64,000 nt of DNA, from NCBI GenBank assembly GCA_029891345.1, contig CM057009.1:309048666-309112665 (forward strand), in the 5' to 3' direction. This document shows positions 1 through 11,149 of this stretch, in pieces. Position 1 is the stretch's first letter, and each line of letters opens with the position of its first letter. The notes below the pieces were generated by a model that did not search any database, had not been told where the DNA came from, and saw only the letters and a list, made by a program, of their open reading frames with translations. The position numbers were made by a program, and so were the translations under genes. Source of the DNA: Dryococelus australis. Lineage: Eukaryota > Arthropoda > Insecta > Phasmatodea > Phasmatidae.

Positions 1-1542
1 ACTTAACAATCTTAGGCAAGTATTGAAATGTCTTAATATTGAATTTTATGTTCAATTCTCTAGCTCTGGGCAATACCTTGTCAACAGTCATGTCATGTTC
101 CTACTTGGATTCAACAAATATTAAACAATCATCAGTGCAAATGAACATTTTGTTGTTACGGGGCTGGCCCTCGGTCGCTCCTCGCGGGGAAGGTGTTATT
201 TACAGTTTCTCGTGGTGCCTCTTTTCCTGCTGAGAACACATGTTCCAGCTGCAAGCATGATGCATGTGTTTTCCCAGTATACTGCATGCTTTGAAACAGA
301 AAATTACTTGGAAAAGTTGATTGAAAATTAGTTGTAGGCTCTTGACTTATTATTGCTGCACAACAGCTTTGAAAAACTTTACAAAAATGCTCTTTTTTTT
401 TTGGGAATGTCGTATGATTTGCTTTGTTTTGGTTTTGTTTGGTAAACGATTTAGGGATAGTGTTTAGTAATGTGCATAACAGCAGGACTTCCAGACAGGA
501 CCAACCAGAGGGTGGTTGGCCTGAGTGGTATCATGAGCCACAGAACCCCATGCTCTTGATAAATGACTGTAAAAATTTTGTTGACTTCTGAAAGGCCGTG
601 AAAAATTCTTAAAATTTTTTATTATTTTTGAAAATGCTCAGAAAAGTTTTAAAAATTTATCTGACAGTTGCACTTTAAGTTCTTTACTGTCCAAAGGAAA
701 ACACTGAAAAGTTTATTATTTATTTTGAAAAAGTTTAAAAATGTTATTACTAAAAAATGCTGCAAAATTTTCCAGAAAAGTTCCGGAAATAATGAGATTA
801 AATATTGACTGCTTTTGTTTCTTAATTGCTGACTGGTATTGCTTGAAAATATCATCTTTACTTGTTACGATACCTGTTGCCAATTACTGTACACATTGAT
901 AATGCCTCGTGTATTTGTTTACAAATCACTCTCGCACCTGCTTATGCACATTTGCCATGCTGTGTTGTACACAGGTACACTTTTACATACAATTTACACT
1001 TGTAGTGTCGAGTGGGTGTGTTCGACTTGCATCTGTCTTGGTTTACAGATGTGTCTTTTTCATTACATGTTATCGCATCTAACCAATGTATGTTTACAAA
1101 AGTTAAAACGTCTGATGACATTGCAACTACACAACCCAGATTAGTTGATTTTTTGATAGATCCAGGCCCTCACTAGACGTCAGATGACGTGCGTTATTTC
1201 CCACTCGATTCACTGTACGTCTGTTGATGTAACACATATGGACTCTACAATGTAAACAAATCTGAGAATGTGACCAATGAATATTTGTACCATTAGTGTG
1301 ACAAATAAAAACATGAACCTTTGATTTTATCGATGTAGTGTAGACTGTACTTTCTTAATTACATTGTTATAGAGAGTCGTCTGAAGGTCTCAGGTTACTC
1401 ACCAATGACTGTAGCTGTTCTTTCTGAAGCACTGTGGCACTGTTACCTTTGTCGTGTAGCTTGTTGTCCATATGTTGCCTTGAGCAGACTACAGATGTGT
1501 TGTTGATGCTCTCCTGCACTATGATGTTCTACTGTTGATTGA
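1..1542. other. AT-rich DNA without a recognised gene
   Basis: I see only short chance open frames and homopolymer-rich AT sequence here. The frames show no protein motif, splice-site pairing or codon bias. A short GC-richer patch lies near 160-200 with nothing recognisable in it. Confidence 0.5.
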
Positions 1543-1630
1543 TTCGCCCGTGTTGGGCAAACCACTTGACGTGGCTTGCTGGCGTAGACTGATGTTTTAT
1601 TCGCCCGAGTTGGGAAAGCCACTTGTCATG
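1543..1630 (+). repeat. Two diverged ~31 bp direct repeats
   Basis: Two related copies start at 1543 and 1600. Each opens with TTCGCCCG, then a GTTGGG core and a CCACTTG segment. The 57 bp period suggests an old local duplication at the left edge of repeat X. No function is apparent. Confidence 0.6.
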
Positions 1631-1689
1631 CTGTACCTCCAGAGGTGCTGGTAGTGTGTTTGTGTCCCGCCTGAGAGCAGGTGGGGAAC

Positions 1690-2310
1690 AGGAACTGATG
1701 ATGTACCCGGCGATACGTTCGGTATAGAGAACGATTGTTGATGGTGGTCACCACTGCTGGGAAATAAGGTGTGGGCCTTAGATTTTAATTATGTGAAATG
1801 CATCCCACACGTTAAGTCCTCGTATGTTACGTCAGGATGCAGGGATACCTCCCCTCGGCTAAATAAAAGTATTAAAAGGTTCCTGATTTGCATTAACTAT
1901 GGATATGAAATAAAATGCAGCCTATATTGAATTGCCGAAGGGGGTACGCAGAACTTATCGTCTGCCCTGCTGGTTGTCTCAAGTGCAGAAGTCTGACTAA
2001 CGACGTGGCATCGTTTTCGCTGAACATCCGGCACATCAGGCACCAAAATGAAAACATGAAAAAAACTTAACTTAATGAATAACATGATTAGTGAGATTGA
2101 TGTTGTACATAATTAAGATTGCTAAACTAAAACACATTGGAGACATACTTGTGATTGCTGGAGCCCCACATATGGATAAGAATGTGACGTCACGAGAATG
2201 TCACTGCACTTGAAGAGTGATATTAAATAAAATGATGCCTCAGGTGGCTGATTCTTGATAGATGATTACATGTACACTCTTATAATTAACATTTTAGAAT
2301 CGGCATGTGT
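1690..2310 (+). repeat. Repeat X, copy 1, main block
   Basis: This block matches 17,655-18,235 in the same orientation over about 600 bp, at roughly 70-75% identity by eye with indels. Shared landmarks in order are a GTTAAGTCCT/GTGAAGTCCT site, TCAGGATGCA, CTCGGCTAAA, a GGGGGTA patch, CTGCCCTGCTGG or its like, CATGAAAAAAA, and the palindrome GTGACGTCAC followed by GAG. No protein frame is shared. It may be a non-autonomous element or an old LTR. I do not recognise the family. Confidence 0.75.
2182..2191. promoter_or_regulatory. CRE-like palindrome inside repeat X
   Basis: GTGACGTCAC is a perfect palindrome around the CREB/ATF core TGACGTCA. The second copy of the repeat keeps the same site at about 18,115-18,124, although the surrounding sequence has diverged by about a quarter. 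Transcription-factor binding is inferred from the motif only. Confidence 0.4.
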
Positions 2311-2799
2311 CGTTATATAATTAATTTCAGGAGAGTGTATGGATGTGACGACACACAGATTTCATAACTAATGGAGGAGCTACACCCTGATTTCTATGGA
2401 ATGTTATCGACTCTATGCAGGAGCGGATGGTTTATCTAGTGAGTTATGGTGTAATCACCATGAATTATGCTAAAAAAAATGCTCCTATTGATTAATGCTG
2501 CTAGAGAACCACTCTCCACTTCACACTTCCTGCACGAATTTGATTCCCCGTATTTGAAACCACTCAGAGGCACGTCGCATTCCAGATTCGGCCACAGAGC
2601 CCGTCGACACCACACACATCGGAAAGTCGTGGGAATAAGTGACTCCACTTACTCCAGTGTTCCCTCCAATGGCTGTTGTGTCTAATGGTCATGGCTTCAC
2701 GGGACACACTCGTTTAGGTCACATATCCATTCATCACAAGAGTTAGTTCTTGTGGTGAATGTTAAACATTATGAACAGTGCCCACGAGTTACAGGATGG

Positions 2800-2950
2800 C
2801 AAGAAAAGTGTAACGACATTCTTGTCGATCTGTACTGATCGAGACCGTGACTTAATGTCGATCGGTCGAGTTTTGCTGTGTGGTTAATGTGTCTGTGATG
2901 AAACAAACGGGCATAAGGGATACGTGGACTTCAGGAACACGTCAATGTGA
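2800..2950 (+). repeat. Repeat X, copy 1, second block
   Basis: This block matches 20,040-20,215. Shared landmarks are TTCTTGT, a GATC-rich stretch, TAATGTC, a GTGTGG patch, GTCTGTG and ACACGTCA. Here it lies directly upstream of the third block. In the other locus the order of the two blocks differs. Confidence 0.6.
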
Positions 2951-3060
2951 AGGTCCGGGGAGGATGTGAATCATATGTCCGCTCGACGGTGAGACGATGA
3001 TGCGACTGACTGGGCAATGGCAAGCAGCTCTCTCAATGGCTGTCCATTCCAGCTGGGAAA
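2951..3060 (+). repeat. Repeat X, copy 1, third block
   Basis: This matches 18,958-19,072. Landmarks are GGGGAGGA, CATATGTCC, a GAGxC stretch, GGGCA and a CAGCT end. Divergence is high, so the match rests on ordered short words rather than long identity. Confidence 0.45.
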
Positions 3061-5589
3061 TAAAATCCAGTTATTCACAATGTTTTAATGTATGTAAGAA
3101 AAATGACTGGTGGTAGAAAAATGACTTGTGGAACAGTGAATAAACTGTTACATAACACTCACCAATAAATAAATGACAATATAAAAATATAGAAACATGC
3201 ATGACTTGTGACCTCAGACTGGTCGTGTACTTAACCTCAATAGAGTCCAGATTCTCCAACATGCCATGCGTTGTGTGTCTGACTTACTGTGTTACTTTTT
3301 AAACCTATTATCTCAGTTCTCTAATTTAATATCGTAGATCATGTTGTTAACACTATAAACGCTTGAAACAATTTACAAATATAAAAATTAAGAAGGAATG
3401 GTTATCTTTACCATGTGCTCAAGTCTTAAGTTGGCACTCTTATGCACAAGGCATCCTAATCTCATGGTGTGGTCTTTGTACTGTTCTGGGCACTATCTAA
3501 TTACTGGCCATTACTGGTTTAATACTATTTTTATATCGCAACTGACAAATGAGAGGTATGTGTGTGAATCGCATATAAAATAAAATAACTTAAAATTAAA
3601 TAAGATGTGCGTCATAGCACAATGGTCTGTGGGATCTAATGAAGGCATGGAGTGTCTTCTATAAGCAACACATGCAGTACATTTCACTCTAATAATTACG
3701 AAACCCTCTTAAAAATTAATACAAGCACACTGAACACTGATTATCATATGGTGGTGGCATTTCCACTCACTCACCACATGTGTATATGTCAAGTAACATC
3801 TCATGCACGTCATGCACTGTGCACTATGATTAGGAACAGGTTATACATTGATTTAATATAAAAAACAAATGAACACAACACTTCAAATCATGATATACCC
3901 ATGGAATAATAATACGACGTGTAGAACAGTGCATGCACTCTTGCAATCTAACATAACACATTTCATACCCTGAATAAAACAAACATGTTGGCGACATCCC
4001 CACGAGCCACCGAGCGTTCTTTTACTTTCTCAAAGACATTTATATGGGGAACGTCTCCACACTTTCACTGTAAACAATTTTCTCCATGACTGTGCTGTAC
4101 AGTTCTTTTTATTAGACTTGGTATTCTACTGAATTTACTACTAAAGAATATGCTTTCATTTCCATTGCTGCTATTTAAGCATCCTTAAGAAAAATTGTCA
4201 CTTCCATTGCCATGGCACTGCAGAACGTCACTTCCACCCTGCTCACACCACGCTATGTGATATCACTATATATGAGCTGTTTCGTGCATACGAAAGGAGA
4301 CATTGTCAAATTCAATTTGCCAGAACTTCAAAAGAATCGCACGGACGAAACTTGAAGATAGGCGGGGAAAGCTATTCCCTGCGTATTTGAATAACTTACG
4401 GGCCGCAATGAACTTTACAAAGCCCTACAGGACTCCCTGAGTAGCACGCATTGTAGGAACTTATTACACTTCAGCATGGGCAGTTCACTTGCTCCTACCG
4501 ATGTACGTTGTTCCTGACAGTCGTGGCTTTGCAGGGAAGCCATGCCAGATCGTTAACGATTGGCCATCAGGAGTTACCTCATGAAGGAAAATGATTAACT
4601 CGACTGTTGTGAGACACGCAATCCACCTCCCGAAAAAAGTGACTTGCATGTTCTTGGCAATCTACACCAACGTACTCTCCGCTTTTCTCGTCGATCCTCC
4701 ACGTGCTCTAGTTGTGATTATTGTCTGTGCATGAATTTAGTTTTCTCTTTACAAAACATTAATACATCTTCAATTAAATTAATGCATGTGAACATAAACC
4801 TTTGTAAAGTGTCTCATTTTATATTTTACAACAGTAAACAAAAACCGAATCTGTTTTAAATTATTTAAATATTACTATGTTTATTTATAATAAATAAATA
4901 CATTTTATAATGCTTTTAAAATTTACATAACCTATATTCAACAGCTTTGTATACTTCTTTGATCTCGGATCGAGATATCTAAACACGAAATTCGGTGGAT
5001 CGAAAGGAATTCCATCTCGATTTTCAGCTCTGAACTCGAATGGTGCAACAGTTTTCTGTGGTTTTCTGTGTCGTTCTTAGATCCGATCTGGGATCGAATT
5101 CCGAGTCATATTGGTGCAACTTGCTATTAGATAGTTCCTAAATTAAAACAGAAAAATTATTTGGTGCTTTAAAATTATTATTTTTTAAAATATTTTTTTT
5201 ATTCCTGTCATGCATGAAGGCACATTACATCACAATTCTTCTCTTTCACCGTCCCAAACAAAATCTGTTACACACACCAGCAAAGTGTTTAAAATAAAAC
5301 TCGGTTATAAGGCCTGAATTATTTAATTTTCATTTCGATTTACTAAACGAACATAGTGAAGTCAAACGAACACTAGAAAGCGGCTTGAGTAATTTCTTTC
5401 AGAGTAACCTAAAATAACTGAATATCATCACAAGGCCATGTTGTTGAAGTGATGTCATAGACATTGGTGAGTTTATATGAGAGAACTGTGGTCTTCGAAT
5501 GCAAATAATTATTGTTGTAAGTCTGAAACAAGTGTTGGCTAGGTCAGGAGTGTTGAATAGCTACATTAATTATACATCTAAAAGGAGTT
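3061..5589. other. AT-rich DNA without a recognised gene
   Basis: Only short unrelated open frames are present. A moderately GC-rich patch at about 4,200-4,620 and a GATC-rich patch at about 4,960-5,110 stand out in composition. The latter contains GGTGCAAC twice in direct orientation. Neither shows protein or RNA-gene hallmarks to me. Confidence 0.4.
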
Positions 5590-6290
5590 ATTTTAATAGA
5601 AATATATGTTTTCATCCTACTCGACCTGGGCTGTCTTGGGATAAACATCGCGCTCATGGCTGCTCACTCTCCAGGATCTGCCCGCCCCTTGGGACCAGCA
5701 AGGGCGAGTGAGGTGCAACCATAATAGCTCAGCTGCGGCGACCATTCCACAACTCGATGCATCCCCAGGTGGCAGAGAGGGGATACCCAGGCTCTGGGGT
5801 ATCTTGGAATAATCGAATACCAGATCATGGACCAAATGGCTGTCGTCGTGAATGTCAGGAATCTGGGTGGCTCAGTAGGAGATGGCGAAGCGCATCTGCT
5901 GGAGGAGGCCCAAATATCAAGGAAGTGAGGGGGATCCCAAGGTGCCAAAGGGCGAAGGGTAGCGAACATCACTGTTGGATTCGGAGGGTTGTCGACTGCA
6001 GATGTGTGAGATTGGAATGCATCGGACCTCCGAAGCTACCTGATGTCAGCCTTTTAAACTTGAGATATCAGATTCGCCTCCATCACTGGTAACTCCTGGA
6101 CGTCTCGCCGAACAGTTTTAAGTGCTCACCCAAGACCGATGGCGATTTTGGCGGGGTGGGAGGGAATGTCTCACCATTCTATGCTCCCCACCTTCACCCA
6201 TCCTGATGTCAGCACAGAAGAGAGAAGATGCTGTCTGTACCACAACTGAACTGCCCAGTTTTCCGACATACTCGACGAGAAGCAGAAATT
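5590..6290. other. GC-rich block with unrecognised open frames
   Basis: Composition changes sharply here from AT-rich to GC- and CpG-rich, and returns at the Gypsy LTR. Open frames of about 70-110 codons occur on both strands, the usual by-product of high GC. One plus-strand frame around 5,800-6,000 reads through a Gly/Val/Glu-rich stretch but matches no family I know. It could be a processed-pseudogene remnant, a CpG island or another repeat. Confidence 0.35.
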
Positions 6291-6298
6291 GCTACACA

Positions 6299-6751
6299 TG
6301 TCACTTGCATAAAAATCTTTTACACATACTTGGCTAACTTTCCACATGTTAACAAACATAGTTATCTCATTAATTAATATAATACATATGCACTAGAAAG
6401 GTGAGATGATATAGGGATTGTAGCATGTGAGAATGGAAATCACAGGAAGCAACAGAAAACTCTTGCAATAGTAATATCAGGGCATTAAGGCTTTTGGTTG
6501 GGTGTCTTGTATTAATACGTATCCTCACATGGCACCACCTTGCCTTCTAAGCCCTTTGAAATGATAATAAATAGACATGAGGTGTTTTTGCGAATCACTG
6601 TGCCAGCAGTGCCTGTGGCACTTGTGTTGCACATGGACTGCTCCTTGCGTGTACCTTGTGTTGCACTGCACTTGCACTGCCAGCAATGCAGAGTGTGCAC
6701 ATTCCAGGTGTTGCAGTCAAACTGACTAATGGAAGGGGGGTATACAGCACA
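6299..6751 (-). repeat. 3' LTR of Gypsy fossil A
   Basis: It matches 13,463-13,931 along its whole length. Shared landmarks are TCACTTGCA near the left edge, CATTAATTAATATAATACAT, CCCTTTGAAATGATAA, a TGTTGCACT-type stretch and a G-rich GGTAT end. On the element's strand the LTR opens with TG and a run of C, a common look for Gypsy LTRs. Confidence 0.8.
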
Positions 6752-6833
6752 ACTACAGTTGCCACTGTTGTCCTGCTCCTCCCATCACCTCTGTCTGCAT
6801 TCACCTAACAGCATGACGTGGTATCGCCCTGTG

Positions 6834-8000
6834 TCAGCAGTGCTTCGGCATCTGATGGAGGCACTCCCGAGGGAACTGCCACATCACCTTCCTCACATTT
6901 TGCTTGTGTTGCTGGCTTGGCATATAGTGTGCCGTCATCGGGACTAGGGCTCTGGGTGCGTCTTCGCCACGGATGTTTCCTGGCGACAGACAGATCGCAT
7001 CCTGGTGCGCCTTTGTGCATCTCCTCTGCACTATGATCAGGTAGGTATTGGGTCTGAGGACTTTGATCACCTGGTGGGGTCCCGTCCAGCGTGCAGCAAG
7101 GCCAGCACAGAAATTCTGGTAGGCTGCCGACTGCTGATGGGCTTTAATGTATACTCGCTGACAGGGTTGCAATACTGGTGGTGTCCTTGTACTTGTGCGG
7201 ACCAACCCCATGATGTAGTTTGTTTGCCACTTCACCTGCTCTCTATTTTCGCAGTGGTATTTCTCTTGCCGTGCTGTGCTGCTTCCATTGCTATTGTTGC
7301 TCTGGTCTTGCAGGCAATTTCTATCACCTGATATGGTTATATATGACCTAATAATACGTCTGCTTAGGTTCGTCCCATTGTGGCATTAACACACCAGTAG
7401 AGGGTGAAGAAGGCAGCAGTCAGATGGTCTGCCCAGCAGGTGTGCAGCTCACCCACATGGAGCCACAGCTGTGCCTTCAAGTCCTAATTGTAGCACTCCA
7501 TGGGGTTTGCTAGTAGGTGATACACCACCATCTTAGAAGGATACACCCCCCACCAGGTGCACATCTCTTTCCATTTGCATCAAGAAAATTGTGAGCCATT
7601 ATCTGTGAGTACTTGCTTCGGATTACCCCCAATATGCCAAAATCTCTGGCTCCAGAATTTTGGTAATGCTAGCCATTCAAGCACTACTCATTGCGTAAGC
7701 TTCCACCCACCAGTAGAAATTATCTGTGACTACGAGGAGAAAATTCTTCCCCCCAGATGTTCTTTGGTACGGTTCCATCAGGTCGAGACTAACTGGCTCG
7801 AATGTATCGTCATTCCTGAGGGATTTGAAGGTTTGACTTTTTTAACAGGTCTGAGTGGTTGGCTCAGACCTGTGACATCATGCGACAGGCCAGAACAGAA
7901 AAATGCTGTTTTACATTTCTGAGTTACTGCTCTGTGCCCGGATATCATGCTACATGATTGGTGTGCACATCGTCTAAAACTTTCTCCCTACAAAGCAGTG
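6834..8000 (-). pseudogene. Integrase region of Gypsy fossil A
   Basis: The left part of this interval encodes a typical Gypsy integrase C-terminal end (residue words such as LAARWTGPHQVIKVL). The stretch around 7,300-7,550 resembles the region between integrase core and C-terminus (words such as HVGELHTCWADHL). It is decayed and part of the fossil element, not a host gene. Confidence 0.7.
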
Positions 8001-8081
8001 GCAGGTACAGTCACCCATCCTTGTGTCTTTCGCTGAGCTTGTGTCTAATAGATTTTCTACCATGCGCAACTGCTCTATTGT

Positions 8082-9678
8082 CTACATCTCACACTGTGCC
8101 TTCTTCTCTCTTGCCATTTTGCAGCTGTCTTGCACACCCACTATCTCGCAGTACAGTTCGAGCACTAGAACTTCCGTTTTTACTACGTGCAACGTGATTA
8201 AATTCACTTTGCGGAACATTTCATGGGGATCTGGTGGAAGTACATCATCCCACTCTGCATCATTTGTTTGTATTATGCTCGTGTCTGGCGTGCATGATAG
8301 AACATCTACAAATTGAATTTCCTTCCCAGGGACGTGCTCTACAGTGAAGTCATGCGACTGTAGGAGCAATGCCCAGCAGGTAAGTCTGCTGCATGCTTCT
8401 TTCATTGTATGCAACCAGACAAGACATTTGTTATCCATTCTGTGGGTAAAACACTTATATTCCAGGTATGGCCGGTATTTCTTGATGGCCTATACAACTG
8501 CTAACATCTCCCACTCTTTAACACTGTAGTGTCTTTCCACCTGGCCTAGTTTCGTGCTGGCGAAATCAATTAGGTGTTTGGTGCGATTCTCCGCACCCAG
8601 CCCATTCTGGCTGGCATCCGTCTGTAGATACACATGCTTGCCTGGATTTTATCTCATAAGCTTCGGGCAGGAACGGAAACGTGACTACTTTAAGCACCTT
8701 TCCTTCCCCTTCGTCCCACAGAAACCGTTTTTGCTGCAAAAGTAGATCCATGAGGGGTGCGGTCAATACTGCAAAATCCTTAATAAGTTCCCAGAGCCAA
8801 ATAAGTCCAGAAAATCTGCAAAGTTGTTTTAGAGTGTGTGGCACTGGGTAATTTTTAATTAACTGTAATTGCTTGGTATTAAGCATGTTTCCATCCTCGT
8901 CTACAACATGCCCTAAGAACTCTAGCTTGCTTTGTCCTACGTGGCACTTGTTCATGGCACATGCAAGGCTATTTATTGTGAGTCATTCCAGCATCATTGA
9001 TGCATAATGGGCATAGTCTTCTCAGTTACTGGACCATATAATAACATCGTCCAATTAGACTAGCTTGAAATCGCCTATGAGTCTGTCCAGGACCCACACC
9101 ATCATTGATTGGAATGTTGCCGGCGCTCCCTTCAAACCAAATGTCATCGTTCAACAATGGTACCTTCGGTCGTCTGGTGTGTTAAATGCTGTTTTCTCGC
9201 GATCTTCCGACTTCACAGGGATTTGCCAAAAGCCGTTGCAGACGTCAAAGGATGTCATCCCTAATGAGGCAAAGCCATCTTTGACACTTATTTATGGTGG
9301 GAAGTAATTACAGGTTAGTTGGTCTGCGAGGTGAAAATCGAGACAAAAACACCAGCTCCCGTCTTTCTTTGGTGCCATGTCATTGCCGAGTTGTATTTGC
9401 TACGAGTGGGCTCTATAACTCCATCACCTAGCGTCTCCCTGACCTGTTCACGAATGATTTAAGTCTGTTGAGGGGATGTAACTCCGCAGACCGGCATAGA
9501 TTGGTTCCTCCTGTGAGGGCTTTATATCGTGCTCAGCCACAGTTGTTCTTCGGAGTGCATCTACTTTTGCGAACACCTCCCTATGTTCGTACAGTATACA
9601 TTGAAATGCTGCTTGGTGTTGTGGCAGAAAGTCATGGTCAAACTCTGCGAGTAAAACTGTAAGGTAGGTCGTCTGCAA
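8082..9678 (-). pseudogene. RT and RNase H region of Gypsy fossil A
   Basis: From 9,678 leftwards the interval shows the linker before the RT fingers (words such as LYEHREVFAKVDALRR), then palm-type words (FGLKGAPATFQ, LDDVIIWS) around 9,020-9,200. Next comes the RT-to-RNase H connection (KLEFLGHVVDEDG) near 8,900 and an RNase H end (LLLQSHDFTVEHVPGKEIQ) near 8,350. This order is diagnostic of Ty3/Gypsy pol. The region is broken. Confidence 0.8.
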
Positions 9679-9781
9679 AGATTTTATTTATGTTATATAC
9701 AGTACACCTATCTTTCATGCCTAAATGGTTTGTCTGGCAGACTGTTCTACTACAGTGTTCTGCTCCTGTAGCCAAAGCACA

Positions 9782-10018
9782 CTATAAAATCGCATTATAC
9801 CTTATCTCAGGTGTTATAAGCACACTAATTATTGTTTCCAAATCCCTGTCTTTGATGGTAACTGTAGCTTGCCCCAACGCTCCACTACTCAGTTGGCCAT
9901 TAGCAAGTTTAATTATGTGACTCAAGGAGGTTACATATTTAGTATTTACAAAGCGGGATTGTACGAAGTTATGCGATGCTGCCATGTCGATAAGCACGTA
10001 ACAAGGATGTCCATTCAC
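9782..10018 (-). pseudogene. Aspartic protease region of Gypsy fossil A
   Basis: A short frame contains the pattern of a retroelement aspartic protease (NGHPCYVLID, then ASHNFVQSRF, then a C-terminal ITPEIRYNAIL). It sits between gag and RT as expected. It belongs to the fossil and is treated as a remnant. Confidence 0.65.
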
Positions 10019-10469
10019 AACACTTGGATCCGAATAAACTGTTCATGGCTCTAACTCACCTGTTGTATCAGTACTTGTTGCAATGTTTTCGTGTTGGCTG
10101 CTGTTACTGGGGCAGAAAGAGCATCAGACCCCTTTCCCCCTACAACCCATTTCCTTGCTGCTTGGATGTGGGCCCTTAATAGTTATCCAAATGTGGGTTT
10201 CTGGGGCACCTGCTGTGCAGTGAAATACTGCTGCTGGCCTAGAATAATGGCAGGGTGTTGCTAGCGTTAGGCTCTTGTCCAGCCTAACACATTTGCCCGA
10301 CATGCTTACTTACACTTTCACCTGTTGGCGTGTCACCACGGCACACACTGTTTACTTTGCTATAACTCGAAAAGTTTTATTCCGTTTTCTGTCCAAAATG
10401 TCTTGGATGGCCGTCTACCAGTTCTCATTGAGCATTTCCGTCCGCATGCGACGTGTGTCGCCATCGTAC

Positions 10470-11149
10470 ATAGTCTCTTTCGTGATGCGTCATGCTCGTG
10501 TTGCATTCGAGAATGATAGCAGCTTTCAAGATCGCTTCCATGCTGCTGTTTTGGAAGGGCAGTAGTCCTGCACACAGTATTCCGGCAACGTCGTCTCCAC
10601 AACATTCTACAGGGTCTCCCTGTCTGGTAATTGCAGATGAAAGTGCTTGATTAGATGTGCTTTCTGGGTGATGAAGGTGGGCAGTTGCTCCCCTGGCCGT
10701 TGTTCCTGCCAGACCAGTTTGCTTTGTGACTGTAGAGACATGAAGACACTGCCATACCTGCACTGGAAGATGTGCACAAACTCCTCCCATTTCATGCCAT
10801 AGTGGTTCACAGCACTCCACCATTTGCATGCTTCTCCTTGCAGTTGATTGCCATTGCAACTGGCCCAATCATCCTCCCACATGCATGATGTACACTCTTT
10901 CAAGAAGGAACTGGAGTCATCACTCTCTGTTCCAGTAAACGTTGGCAGATTGTGAAAGAGTGTCGGAATGTGTTTAAGGCCGCTGTTCATGCTGAAATTG
11001 CATTTGGTCTTCTGTTCTCTTTGCCGTTCTTTCTCCGGTGGCCAACTAGGGGCTGTGTTGATCCCATGGCTAAGCGCAGGAAGTGAGATCATCTGTGTAG
11101 GCATCGGATAAGGTGCAGGGAAAATTGCAGATAAAGTTTGTGGAAACAT
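10470..11149 (-). pseudogene. Gag region of Gypsy fossil A
   Basis: The frame shows a retrotransposon gag signature: LPTFTG, then GEACKWWSAVNHYGMKWEEF, then an FQCRYGS-type capsid helix region. The same pattern recurs in Gypsy fossil B (GDAKTWWRGISHYGITWPEF), so the two elements are related lineages. Confidence 0.7.

Noticed and set aside
7557-7922. 121-codon plus-strand frame
   Set aside because: Antisense of the decayed Gypsy integrase region.
10425-10868. Host gene of 147 codons on the minus strand
   Set aside because: Overlaps the gag region of Gypsy fossil A in another frame and has no motif of its own.
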